64,000 nt of DNA from Bacilli bacterium (GTDB lineage Bacteria; Bacillota_I; Bacilli_A; RF39; UBA660): the NCBI GenBank assembly GCA_017472015.1, contig JAFURC010000016.1, forward strand, positions 1 through 64,000. Direction: 5' to 3'. The notes under the pieces were generated by a model. The model was not told the DNA's origin. It ran no database searches and was given only the letters and a program-made list of their open reading frames with translations. Positions within the stretch are counted from its first letter, which is position 1; every line of letters begins with the position of its first letter. A program made the translations under genes and the position numbers. Shown piece after piece: positions 8,447 through 16,482 of the stretch.

Positions 8447-10606
8447 TTAAAAACTTTTTGGATTAAAATCAATATCAATAGTTATTTTAGAATTAGTTTT
8501 GTAGTGCTCTAGTAAATTATTTAATACTGAATATAAATTATCAAGTTGTTTGTATTTAATAATAATATTAAATCTATAAACATTATTTATTTTAAAAGGA
8601 TTGCTAAGACTAGGTCCTAGTATTTCTAGTTTTAAATTACTTCTTAAAAATTCATTTATTCTTTTGGTTTCTAAACTTAAATAGTTATAATCACTTCCTT
8701 TTAAACGAATTAAAACTAAATAATAATATGGAGGATAATTAAGAAGTTTTCTATTTTTCATCTCTTCCTTGAAAAACCCTAAATAATTATTATTTTTAGC
8801 ATATAAAATAGCATAATGTTCGGGATTATAAGTTTGAATTATTACCTTACCTACTTTTTCTCCTCTTCCACTTCTACCACTTACTTGATTTAAAAGAGAA
8901 AATGTTGTTTCACTACTTCTAAAATCTGGGATATTTAAACTATTATCAGCATTAATTACGCCAACTAATGTTACATCAGGAAAATCTAGTCCTTTAGCAA
9001 TCATTTGGGTACCAATTAGAATTTGATATTTTTTGTCTTTAAAATCATTTATAATTCTTTCATGACTTCCTTTTTTGCTAGTTGTATCAAAGTCCATTCT
9101 GATAGTTTTAAAATCAGGAAACAAATCTTTTAACTCTTCTTCTACTTGTTCAGTTCCAGACCCAGAATTGGTTAAAGTATCCGTATTACAATTAGGACAA
9201 TTATTAGGACGAGACTCGGCATAGCCACAGTAGTGACACCTTAACATTCCACTTGTTTTATGATAAGTTAAAGTTATATCACAATTAGGACAAACAAAGG
9301 TTTTACCACATTCACTACAAGAAACGGTTGATGAGTAACCTCGTTTATTTAAAAATAATATTATTTGTTCATTTTTATTTAAAACATTATTCATTTCTTG
9401 AATTAATTTTTCAGAAAAGAATTTGGTTCGTTTCTTTTCTTTAAACATATCAAGTATTTCTACACTTGGTAAACTTCTATTGTTTACACGTTTATCGAGT
9501 TTTAAAAGTTTATAAACTCCTTTCAAAGTTCTAGCATATGATTCTAAACTAGGGGTAGCTGAACCCAGTATTACTGGGGCATTATGATATTTTCCCCTCC
9601 ATTTAGCAATTTCTATAGCATCATATCTTGGCATATTATCTTGTTTATATGATGATGAATGCTCTTCATCAACAACAATTATTCCAATATTATTAAGGGG
9701 TGCAAATATAGCACTACGAGCACCAATTACGATTTTAATATTTTCTTTTTTAATTTTTCTATATTCATCATACTTTTCACTATCAGATAAACCTGAATGA
9801 AAAATAGCAATTAAATTTCCAAATCTTTCTTTAAATCTTCTTACAGTTTGTGGTGTTAAACTAATCTCTGGTATTAAAACAATAGCTGTTTTATTATTAT
9901 TTAAAACTTTCTCAATTAATTCCATATAAACTTCGGTTTTACCACTTCCTGTTACACCATGAAGTAAATAAGTATTAAAACTATTTAATAAAACACTAGC
10001 AACAACACTTTGTTGTAAACTTGTTAAAGGATATTTTTCTTTTAAAGAAACTTCTTCATTTAATCTATAAACTTCAACACGCTCCTTATATAAAATATTT
10101 TTCTTAATTAAAGTATCAACACTGGTATTAATTTTTTTTAAATAATTATAAGTTATATTCTTTTTAGTATTTAAAATATTAATTATTTCTAATTGTTTAT
10201 TAGTTAACTTACTATTTTTTAAATTATCATAATTTATATAAACATAAGTTTCATATTTAATATTTACTTTCTTATTCTTATTTGCTTTATAACCACTTGG
10301 AAGCATTACTTGATAAGAAGATATTAAAGTTGATAAAGTTGTTTCACTTATATATTTACCAAGTTCTAGTAATTCTTTAGTTAATACAATATCTTGATCA
10401 ATTACATCAATTATTTCTTTTAATTCATAAGTATTATCATAAGTATTTAATATATCTAAAACAAATCCTTCTAATTTTTGTTTAGAAAAAGGAACTATTA
10501 CTCTTACTCCTGTTTTTACTTTATTTATTAAATTATCTGGTACTTTATAAGTAAAAGTTTTATCAATATTCCGACTTGTTAATTCTACTAAAACATTAAT
10601 TATCAA
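8447..10606 (-). CDS. priA: Primosomal protein N' (replication restart helicase PriA)
   Basis: A superfamily 2 helicase that reloads the replisome at stalled forks. Walker A GVTGSGKTEVYMEL, the DEEH box (VVDEEHSSSYKQ), GSATPSLESY, and the zinc-binding cysteines (CSECGKTFVCPNC, CHYCGYAE, CPNCNTD) are all present. The C-terminal helicase motifs ILIGTQMIAKGLDFP and NQVSGRSGRGEKVG follow. 719 residues is slightly short but complete. The start codon is TTG at 10606, supported by AAGGTGAT five bases upstream. It lies 33 bp after the 194-residue gene and probably shares its promoter. Confidence 0.97.
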   Translation of the reverse strand: MIINVLVELTSRNIDKTFTYKVPDNLINKVKTGVRVIVPFSKQKLEGFVLDILNTYDNTYELKEIIDVIDQDIVLTKELLELGKYISETTLSTLISSYQVMLPSGYKANKNKKVNIKYETYVYINYDNLKNSKLTNKQLEIINILNTKKNITYNYLKKINTSVDTLIKKNILYKERVEVYRLNEEVSLKEKYPLTSLQQSVVASVLLNSFNTYLLHGVTGSGKTEVYMELIEKVLNNNKTAIVLIPEISLTPQTVRRFKERFGNLIAIFHSGLSDSEKYDEYRKIKKENIKIVIGARSAIFAPLNNIGIIVVDEEHSSSYKQDNMPRYDAIEIAKWRGKYHNAPVILGSATPSLESYARTLKGVYKLLKLDKRVNNRSLPSVEILDMFKEKKRTKFFSEKLIQEMNNVLNKNEQIILFLNKRGYSSTVSCSECGKTFVCPNCDITLTYHKTSGMLRCHYCGYAESRPNNCPNCNTDTLTNSGSGTEQVEEELKDLFPDFKTIRMDFDTTSKKGSHERIINDFKDKKYQILIGTQMIAKGLDFPDVTLVGVINADNSLNIPDFRSSETTFSLLNQVSGRSGRGEKVGKVIIQTYNPEHYAILYAKNNNYLGFFKEEMKNRKLLNYPPYYYLVLIRLKGSDYNYLSLETKRINEFLRSNLKLEILGPSLSNPFKINNVYRFNIIIKYKQLDNLYSVLNNLLEHYKTNSKITIDIDFNPKSF

Positions 10607-10639
10607 GTTATCACCTTCTTTTTATTTAAAATAATTTAT

Positions 10640-11224
10640 TCAATCTTTTAATAATACTTTTCTTTTTATATCCCTTATTTCCAAACTAATTTCCTTATCT
10701 AAAGAAGTATTATTATTTAATTCTTTAAATGTATTAGTATCTTGATCATATTCTAATTTATTTTTAAATTCAATTACATAATCCATTAAAGAATAATTAT
10801 AATATTTTACATATGGATTTTCATTAGTCGTAATTATTATTTTTTTATTAGTTTCTTTATTATTAATAATTAAATCAAAACCCAATATAGATATTAAAAA
10901 ATCAAAATCATTAAAACTTGAAAAATTACTAGAATTTTTAAATAATTGCCAGGAACTATATTCATTTCCTAAAGTTTCTATAACTTTTTTAAAATCATTA
11001 TTTTCTATATCAAATGAATTATGCATGTAATTTAATATTTCATTATTATAATTAAAAGGTAAATTCAATAATCTTTTATGAAATTCTAAAAAAAGATTAT
11101 TTGTATAAAAATAAGCAAATGATTCAAAAGTTAATAAAGGATTAGTAAGAGTTAATCCAGATGGTTTTATAAAAGTATAATTATTGTTTTCTAATTCTTG
11201 ATTGTATGGTAATATATTTGTCAT
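10640..11224 (-). CDS. Hypothetical protein upstream of priA
   Basis: A 194-residue soluble protein that I do not recognise, rich in Asn, Phe and Leu with no signal peptide or membrane segment. The start is preceded by AAAGGAATTAAA and by a consensus promoter (11251-11279). It is transcribed divergently from the RNHCP gene and lies directly upstream of priA. The high Asn/Lys content follows the AT-rich base composition. Confidence 0.65.
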   Translation of the reverse strand: MTNILPYNQELENNNYTFIKPSGLTLTNPLLTFESFAYFYTNNLFLEFHKRLLNLPFNYNNEILNYMHNSFDIENNDFKKVIETLGNEYSSWQLFKNSSNFSSFNDFDFLISILGFDLIINNKETNKKIIITTNENPYVKYYNYSLMDYVIEFKNKLEYDQDTNTFKELNNNTSLDKEISLEIRDIKRKVLLKD

Positions 11225-11250
11225 TTTAATTCCTTTCTTTATTAAGAAAT

Positions 11251-11279
11251 ATTATAATCTATTTTTTTTATTAGTACAA
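11251..11279 (-). promoter_or_regulatory. Promoter of the 194-residue gene and priA
   Basis: TTGTAC (11274-11279), 17-bp spacer, TATAAT (11251-11256) on the minus strand. Its -35 is back to back with the plus-strand promoter starting at 11281, so the two promoters are likely to influence each other. Confidence 0.7.
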
Positions 11280-11280
11280 G

Positions 11281-11309
11281 TAGACAATTTATTTTTATTT
11301 TGATACAAT
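11281..11309 (+). promoter_or_regulatory. Promoter of the RNHCP gene
   Basis: TAGACA (11281-11286), 17-bp spacer, TACAAT (11304-11309). The predicted transcript starts about 8 bp before the ATG at 11324, leaving a very short leader. Confidence 0.7.
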
Positions 11310-11323
11310 TTACTTGTGATGTT

Positions 11324-11626
11324 ATGAAAAGATTTAATATGATTGATGAAGATTTTATATGTGAAAATTGTGGGTATGAAGTTAAAAAATTAAATTATAC
11401 GGCAAGAGATCATTGTCCAAATTGTTTATATTCTAAACATTTAGATATTAATCCCGGAGATAGATTAAATACTTGTAAAGGGCTTTTGGAACCTATTAAA
11501 TTAGAAAAATTTAAAGATACTTATAAGATTATTTATAAATGTAAGAATTGTGGAGAATTTCATAAAAATAAAATTGCTCGTGATGATAATATGGATTTAA
11601 TTATTAAGTTAACTAGTAATTTATAG
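11324..11626 (+). CDS. RNHCP domain zinc-ribbon protein
   Basis: A 100-residue protein with the RNHCP signature: CENCG near the N-terminus, RDHCPNCLYSKHLD in the middle, then a second CKNCG ribbon. The four Cys pairs are expected to bind two zinc ions. Family function is not firmly established; nucleic-acid binding is the usual suggestion. An upstream in-frame TTG at 11300 overlaps the promoter region, so I use the ATG at 11324, which has GTGAT close upstream as a 16S-complementary site. Confidence 0.85.
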   Translation: MKRFNMIDEDFICENCGYEVKKLNYTARDHCPNCLYSKHLDINPGDRLNTCKGLLEPIKLEKFKDTYKIIYKCKNCGEFHKNKIARDDNMDLIIKLTSNL

Positions 11627-11692
11627 TTATTTATAATAACCAATTTTATTATTTTACGTATTATATTAGTAGATAATAAAGGAGGTAATATT

Positions 11693-11866
11693 ATGTATTA
11701 TGGTTATCCAAACTATGGATATGGTGGTAATTCATGTGGCTGCCAAGGTGGTAACGTAGGTTATATTTATCCAAACTACGGATATTGCAATAATTCAAAT
11801 TATGCTATTATCATTGTATTATTTATTTTACTAGTTATAATTATTGGTTCTAGATGGGCAAGATAG
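11693..11866 (+). CDS. YjcZ-like small sporulation/membrane protein
   Basis: A 57-residue ORF with an excellent ribosome binding site (AAAGGAGGTAATATT). The N-terminal half is a Gly/Tyr/Asn/Cys-rich stretch with two PNYGY units (YPNYGYGG, YPNYGYC). A single hydrophobic helix follows (AIIIVLFILLVIIIGS) and the tail is short and basic. This matches the architecture of the YjcZ family of small spore proteins in Bacilli (Gly/Tyr-rich head plus the LIVVLFILLIIVG-like helix). A sporulation role is inferred from the family and from sigG elsewhere in the window. Confidence 0.75.
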   Translation: MYYGYPNYGYGGNSCGCQGGNVGYIYPNYGYCNNSNYAIIIVLFILLVIIIGSRWAR

Positions 11867-11922
11867 AAATATCTTCCCTTTTTTTTAAAATTATGTTATA
11901 ATACCATGCAGTGGTGATTAGT

Positions 11923-12471
11923 ATGTTATTAATGAAAGATATATTAGATGAAAAAGATAAAAGATTACGAGAAAAAAGTTTAGAAGTTAAATTTCCTTTA
12001 AGTAAAAAAGATAAAGATACAGTTCATGATATGATTGAATTTTTAACTAATAGTCAAATTCCAAGGTTAGCCGAAGAATATGATTTAAGACCAGGTATGG
12101 GACTTGCAGCAATCCAACTTGGTATTAAAAAAAGATATTTTGTTGTCGTTCATGAATATGATGAAGGATTATTTGATAATTATGTTATTTTTAATCCTAA
12201 ACTAGTTAGTAACTCCGAAGAAATTATTTATGTTGCTGAAGGTGAAGGTTGTTTATCAGTTAATCGAGAAGTTGAAGGAATTGTTCCAAGATACGCAAGA
12301 GTTACTGTTGAAGGATATGATGAAGATGGTAATAAAATAAGAATTCGGGCACGAGAAGAATTAGCCATTGCTTTTCAACATGAACTAGATCACTTAGATG
12401 GTATTTTATTCACTGATAAAATTGACAAAAAAAATCCTTATAAAAATCAAGATAAATATCGAGAAATATAA
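11923..12471 (+). CDS. def: Peptide deformylase
   Basis: Removes the N-formyl group from nascent proteins. The three metal/active-site motifs are intact: GMGLAAIQLG (motif I), EGEGCLSV with the Cys ligand (motif II) and QHELDHLDG (motif III, HExxH). The protein has the Gram-positive class II insertions. I choose ATG at 11923 (182 residues), with GGTGAT five bases upstream, over the GTG at 11911, which would sit almost on the transcription start set by the TATAAT at 11897-11902. Confidence 0.95.
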   Translation: MLLMKDILDEKDKRLREKSLEVKFPLSKKDKDTVHDMIEFLTNSQIPRLAEEYDLRPGMGLAAIQLGIKKRYFVVVHEYDEGLFDNYVIFNPKLVSNSEEIIYVAEGEGCLSVNREVEGIVPRYARVTVEGYDEDGNKIRIRAREELAIAFQHELDHLDGILFTDKIDKKNPYKNQDKYREI

Positions 12472-12503
12472 AATAGCAGTTCATATCATACTTGCTATTT
12501 TTT
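12470..12503 (+). terminator. Terminator of def
   Basis: AAAATAGCA (12470-12478) and TGCTATTTT (12493-12501) form a perfect 9-bp stem with a 14-base loop, ending in a T run. From 12504 to 12679 I see only very AT-rich sequence with no gene. Confidence 0.8.
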
Positions 12504-12679
12504 AATATTAAATAACTTTATACATTTATTACTATAAAAATTTTTAAAATTTTTTTTAGGTTTAAAATTAAAAAATTGATTAAATTTTAAAAAACAATTT
12601 ATAAAATTCTCTTAGAAGAAATTTATATTTTTAAATAAAAATGTTTCTAATTCCTTATTTTATAAGCATTTAAGTGAAG

Positions 12680-12708
12680 TTGACATATTTAAAATACTTT
12701 GTTATAGT
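12680..12708 (+). promoter_or_regulatory. Promoter of the Rpn-family nuclease gene
   Basis: TTGACA (12680-12685), 17-bp spacer, TATAGT (12703-12708), a near-perfect vegetative promoter. Confidence 0.8.
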
Positions 12709-12714
12709 CTACTC

Positions 12715-12726
12715 ATCAGATCTGAT
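12715..12726. promoter_or_regulatory. Palindrome at the transcription start, candidate operator
   Basis: ATCAGATCTGAT is a perfect 12-bp palindrome starting 7 bp after the -10 box, centred about where RNA polymerase would initiate. It could be a repressor site controlling the nuclease gene. No regulator is identified. Confidence 0.4.
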
Positions 12727-12750
12727 TAATATAAATTTGAAAGGAGAAAA

Positions 12751-13680
12751 ATGACAAAAACTAAAAAAGGATTAAAAGAAAATGAGGTATTACAAATACG
12801 CTCTGACACCGTCTTTCATGACTTGATAAATGAGAAAGAAATGGATACGATTGAATGGTTGGTTATGCAAATCTTGGATTGTAGTTACTCTGATATCCAC
12901 GGAAATGTCACGGTTAACAATATTCGCTTACCTAGAGTAAATCGCAAAGAAAGAAATAAATATGTTGATTTAGTAGTTACTTATAAAAATGAAAAAGTGA
13001 TCGTCGAATTAAATAATCATTTTGATGGTGTGTATGTTAGAAACTTTTTATTTGGGATGAATCAACTTCAGAATAATTATAGTCTTGGAAGTGGTAATTA
13101 TTATAAAGAAATTACAAGAGTTGTTTTAGTTAACTTAAATTGGTATCAAGGAAAAATAGGAAATAAAATTGATGCTAAAAAAATATATGAAATCCCTTAT
13201 TCAGATGATGATACGGATGGTTATTTATTTAAAATGATCTCTGTAAATCTTGATTATTATAGTAAAGTTTGCTATGATAAACTTGATATTAAGGACAAAT
13301 TGTATAAGTTATTAACAATTAAAGATAAAGATGAATTGTTAAGATTAACTAAAGAGGAAAAAATGCTTAATAGATATAGTAAAAAACTTATTGATTTGTC
13401 TTCTGATGATAATTATGTGGAGGATATTATGAGTGAAGAAATGGAAGAATTCATTGAACAACATACAATGTATCGTGATGGCTTGAAAGCAGGCATTAGT
13501 CAAGGTATCGAGCAAGGTATCGAACAAGGTATCGAACAAGGTATCGAACAAGGTATTCAAGAAACCCAAAAAGAAGTAGTTCTTAATATGAGGAACGATA
13601 ATTTGTCTCTTGAAACAATTGCTAAATATACTAATTTAACAATTGAAGAAGTTGAAGAAATTATTAATAGTAATAAATAA
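12751..13680 (+). CDS. Rpn-family recombination-promoting nuclease/putative transposase
   Basis: A 309-residue protein of the PD-(D/E)XK nuclease-transposase family (Rpn/PF12784 type). The N-terminal part has SDTVFHDLINEKE and the nuclease core YVDLVVTYKNEKVIVELNN, giving the D...E-x-N catalytic arrangement. The C-terminal end has an in-frame run of Gly-Ile-Glu-Gln units followed by a helical tail (YTNLTIEEVEEII) typical of the family. The family promotes RecA-independent recombination in E. coli or acts as a mobile or defence element; I infer only DNA cleavage. It is an isolated plus-strand gene with its own promoter and terminator. AAAGGAG lies close to the ATG. Confidence 0.85.
   Translation: MTKTKKGLKENEVLQIRSDTVFHDLINEKEMDTIEWLVMQILDCSYSDIHGNVTVNNIRLPRVNRKERNKYVDLVVTYKNEKVIVELNNHFDGVYVRNFLFGMNQLQNNYSLGSGNYYKEITRVVLVNLNWYQGKIGNKIDAKKIYEIPYSDDDTDGYLFKMISVNLDYYSKVCYDKLDIKDKLYKLLTIKDKDELLRLTKEEKMLNRYSKKLIDLSSDDNYVEDIMSEEMEEFIEQHTMYRDGLKAGISQGIEQGIEQGIEQGIEQGIQETQKEVVLNMRNDNLSLETIAKYTNLTIEEVEEIINSNK
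13501..13560 (+). repeat. 12-bp tandem repeat (five units) inside the nuclease gene
   Basis: Units CAAGGTATCGAG, then three identical CAAGGTATCGAA, then CAAGGTATTCAA. Each encodes Gln-Gly-Ile-Glu (or Gln), so copy-number change would keep the frame and alter the linker length only. Confidence 0.9.
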
Positions 13681-13693
13681 TAATAAGTATAAT

Positions 13694-13721
13694 AAAAGTA
13701 AGTTTTTGATGACTTACTTTT
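13694..13721. terminator. Bidirectional terminator between the nuclease gene and prs
   Basis: AAAAGTAAGT (13694-13703) and ACTTACTTTT (13712-13721) form a perfect 10-bp stem with an 8-base loop. T runs lie on both strands, serving the convergent genes. Confidence 0.85.
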
Positions 13722-13734
13722 ATTTTATTCTTAA

Positions 13735-14811
13735 TTAATTTTTAGCAAAATCTTCTAGTACTTTACTAGTTGCCATTAAAATTGGAGAAACAGATCCACC
13801 GATGTGAAATGTATAAATAATTTTTGCTAAATACTCAGAACAATCGGCAACACTTAACCAATCTCTTTCTTTAGCTTCATCACTTATATATGATAAGTTA
13901 GTTGAAAATAATTTCGTGAATAATCCTTCTTCATATGCCTTATCAAATACTTCTAAACCTTTTGTAAACATAGCATAAGCTGAAAACATATAAATTCTTT
14001 TTGCCCCACGTTTTTTAAGTTCACGAGCAACATCTAACATTGATTCTCCACTAGCGATCATATCATCAACGATAATAATATCTTTATTCATAACATCTTT
14101 TCCAATATATTCATGTTCTAAAATAGGATTCTTGCCATCAACTACTTTATAAACATCACGATGTTTCTCAAAATGTCCACCTAACTCGCAACCTAACATA
14201 TTAGCATAAAATCTCGTTCTTTTTAAAGCCCCATTATCAGGTGAAACAGCTAGTAAATTATCATTAGATACATCTTCACTAGTTACAAATTTTTCAAGTA
14301 AAATATTTGTTGGATAAAAATTATCAAATGATGATCTTGGAATAGCATTTTGCACATTTGAATCATGTACATCAAATGTAATAATATTTGATACTCCTTG
14401 ATGAATAAATTCTTGTAAAGCAATTGCACAGTCAAGGGATTCACGTCCATCTCTTTTATGTTGGCGTGATGCATATAAAAGTGGCATAACTAGTGATACT
14501 GAGTTTGCTTGATTACGAATCGCACAAAGTGTTCTTATAACATCTACATAATGATCATCTGGACTTTTATGATTATAATAATTATACATCTTATAAGTAA
14601 TCGAATGATTCATAGGATCAGTTAGAATAAAAATATCTTTTTTTCTAACACTTTCCTTTAAGACAACCTTCCCTTCTCCATTGTTGAATCTAACCTCATC
14701 AATTGGAATAATTAAATCATGAGTAGAACCCATCATCTCTTTTAAGTGAATATTAACCTTTTCACCTAAATCCTTAATATTCTCCATAACAACAAGTCTT
14801 AAATTATCCAT
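13735..14811 (-). CDS. prs: Ribose-phosphate pyrophosphokinase, divergent long form
   Basis: Makes phosphoribosyl pyrophosphate from ribose 5-phosphate and ATP. The PRPP-binding loop reads IIIVDDMIASGESM instead of the classical VVDDMIDTGGT, and the ATP-site RQ-D-R segment is ASRQHKRDGRES. FDVHDSNVQNAIP is the HDxH-type metal segment, and GGHFEKHRD retains the Lys/Arg of the catalytic loop. At 358 residues it is about 40 longer than classical Prs, matching a long subfamily seen in some anaerobic Bacillota. GGAGGTAATG precedes the ATG. It follows the adenosine-deaminase-like gene on the same transcript. Confidence 0.88.
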   Translation of the reverse strand: MDNLRLVVMENIKDLGEKVNIHLKEMMGSTHDLIIPIDEVRFNNGEGKVVLKESVRKKDIFILTDPMNHSITYKMYNYYNHKSPDDHYVDVIRTLCAIRNQANSVSLVMPLLYASRQHKRDGRESLDCAIALQEFIHQGVSNIITFDVHDSNVQNAIPRSSFDNFYPTNILLEKFVTSEDVSNDNLLAVSPDNGALKRTRFYANMLGCELGGHFEKHRDVYKVVDGKNPILEHEYIGKDVMNKDIIIVDDMIASGESMLDVARELKKRGAKRIYMFSAYAMFTKGLEVFDKAYEEGLFTKLFSTNLSYISDEAKERDWLSVADCSEYLAKIIYTFHIGGSVSPILMATSKVLEDFAKN

Positions 14812-14837
14812 ATTACATTACCTCCATCTATTTAAAG

Positions 14838-15800
14838 TTAAAACAATTCATTTGCTTTTTCTTTAAACTCATCAATTAAATTATTTTTTTTATCATCTTT
14901 AATATTTAATCTATTTAAAATATTTAAATTAAGTGTAACTAAATCATGTAAATTAAATGGAAAAACATTAAATAACTTGCAATATTCATTCAACATATCA
15001 GTATCTAATATCGTCATATCAATAGTTGTAAAACAAAGTTTTATATTTTCTTTAAATAAATCATAAACAAAATGATTACTTAAGTCATCATATAAATTAA
15101 AATAATTTTGATGTGTCACCGGAAACTCTAAAATAATCTCTTCTTCTCTTATAATATTTAAGAAATTATCACTAGGAATTTCAAATAAATTATAAATAAT
15201 TCTTTTAGCATTATAATAAATTTCTTTATTTTGATTAGTTAATTTAGAATCAAGTAAAACAATATAATCAATATCATCTTTTATAAATTTATCAAATAAA
15301 GCTTTATACGAATCTAAATTTTCTTGTTTATTCTTAATAAAGTAAACCCCATTTATTCCTTTTTTATAATATTCATATAAAATATCTAAATCATTATATA
15401 AACTTTCTTTAGATACATTTGATTCAATCATTAAAACAATATTTAATTCTAAATCACTTTTCTTAATAACATTTAAAATTGTTTTAATAATATCTCTTTT
15501 ATTTAGATTCCTATGAAATAAATCTAAATTAATGAATATTTCTCCATATATTAAATTATCACTTTTAAGTTTAGTAATTAATTCTTTGGTTGCAAAGCAA
15601 ATATTATCTAAACTATTTAATAAATGGGAAACTAATTTCTTTTGATTATCATAATCTTTTAAACTTTCAAATTCTAAAATATCATCTACTTTTTCTACTT
15701 CGTTTGTAAGTTCGTATATACAAGATTTTGGTATTGATCCAAAATAATCAATATGTAAATCTACTTTGGGAAATAACTTTAAGCTTTCGAATAAAGTCAT
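14838..15800 (-). CDS. Adenosine-deaminase-like protein lacking catalytic residues
   Basis: 320 residues, full length for an adenosine deaminase and similar to it at both ends. The N-terminus LFPKVDLHIDYFGSI aligns with the family motif KVELHVHLDGSI. The C-terminal block LCFTTIDMTIL followed by NLNILNRLNI and LIDEFKEKANELF aligns with the SLNTDDP...NAAKSSF...L region. The second zinc-binding His is Asp (position 18), the HAGE motif with the catalytic Glu is not found, and the terminal Asp-Asp is Ile-Asp. It probably cannot deaminate adenosine. It forms an operon with prs under its own promoter, suggesting a regulatory or nucleoside-binding role. Confidence 0.65.
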   Translation of the reverse strand: MTLFESLKLFPKVDLHIDYFGSIPKSCIYELTNEVEKVDDILEFESLKDYDNQKKLVSHLLNSLDNICFATKELITKLKSDNLIYGEIFINLDLFHRNLNKRDIIKTILNVIKKSDLELNIVLMIESNVSKESLYNDLDILYEYYKKGINGVYFIKNKQENLDSYKALFDKFIKDDIDYIVLLDSKLTNQNKEIYYNAKRIIYNLFEIPSDNFLNIIREEEIILEFPVTHQNYFNLYDDLSNHFVYDLFKENIKLCFTTIDMTILDTDMLNEYCKLFNVFPFNLHDLVTLNLNILNRLNIKDDKKNNLIDEFKEKANELF

Positions 15801-15823
15801 GTAATCACTTCCTTTGGTTATGT

Positions 15824-15852
15824 ATTATATAATAAATTTTATTTTTTTTCAA
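15824..15852 (-). promoter_or_regulatory. Promoter of the ADA-like-prs operon
   Basis: TTGAAA (15847-15852), 17-bp spacer, TATAAT (15824-15829) on the minus strand. The -35 overlaps the stop codon of rpe. AAAGGAAGTGAT lies before the start codon. Confidence 0.75.
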
Positions 15853-16481
15853 GAGTTCCTTAATTTGGTAATTGTATCTTGGTAATTACTAGAATTAATT
15901 ATAGTTGATCCAGATACTAAAATATCAATATCTTTTAAGTATTTTGCATTTTCTAAGTTAATTCCTCCGTCAACACTTATTAAAGTATTTACTTTTCGTT
16001 TTTTTATTTCTTCTTTTAAAGTATTTATTTTACTTAAAGTAGTTTTAATAAATTCTTGTCCTGGAAGACCTGGTTCAACACTCATAAGAAGAACTAAATC
16101 TATTTTTTCTAAATATGGATAAACGATACTAACATCATCTTTTGGATTAACTGCAAGACCAATTTTAATTCCATAATCATTACATCTTGTGAATATTTTT
16201 TCTAAGTCATCACGAATATCAACATGAAAAGTTAAATATTCAACATTTAAAGTAGCATAGGAATCAATTAGTTTTAAAGGACTTTCTACCATTAAATGGA
16301 TATCTAATCGTTTTCTTGAATAATAATTTATATTAGATAACTCGGAAAAAGGCATAGTTTTATTTTTAACATACTTACCATCCATTACATCAACATGGAT
16401 ATAATCAACATCAGTTACATTTAAATCTGTTATCGTTTTTGAAATATGTTTAGCTCCTAAAAAAGATGCTGACACTTTCAT
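15849..16481 (-). CDS. rpe: Ribulose-phosphate 3-epimerase
   Basis: Interconverts ribulose 5-phosphate and xylulose 5-phosphate in the pentose phosphate pathway. It is a TIM barrel with the metal/catalytic motifs VDVMDGKYVKN, LDIHLMVESP, LMSVEPGLPGQEFI and SVDGGINLEN. The 210-residue length is normal. It lies 1 bp after rsgA, and the conserved prpC-prkC-rsgA-rpe order is typical of Bacilli. AAAGAGGTGGT precedes the ATG. Confidence 0.96.
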   Translation of the reverse strand: MKVSASFLGAKHISKTITDLNVTDVDYIHVDVMDGKYVKNKTMPFSELSNINYYSRKRLDIHLMVESPLKLIDSYATLNVEYLTFHVDIRDDLEKIFTRCNDYGIKIGLAVNPKDDVSIVYPYLEKIDLVLLMSVEPGLPGQEFIKTTLSKINTLKEEIKKRKVNTLISVDGGINLENAKYLKDIDILVSGSTIINSSNYQDTITKLRNS

Positions 16482-16482
16482 T

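Noticed and set aside
12504-12679. Possible gene or regulatory RNA in the gap after def
   Set aside because: Very AT-rich with many short complementary runs but no ORF with a ribosome binding site and no stable hairpin beyond the def terminator.
13345-13569. Minus-strand ORF with repeated LFDT units over the nuclease gene
   Set aside because: It is the reverse complement of the 12-bp tandem repeat and has no start signals.
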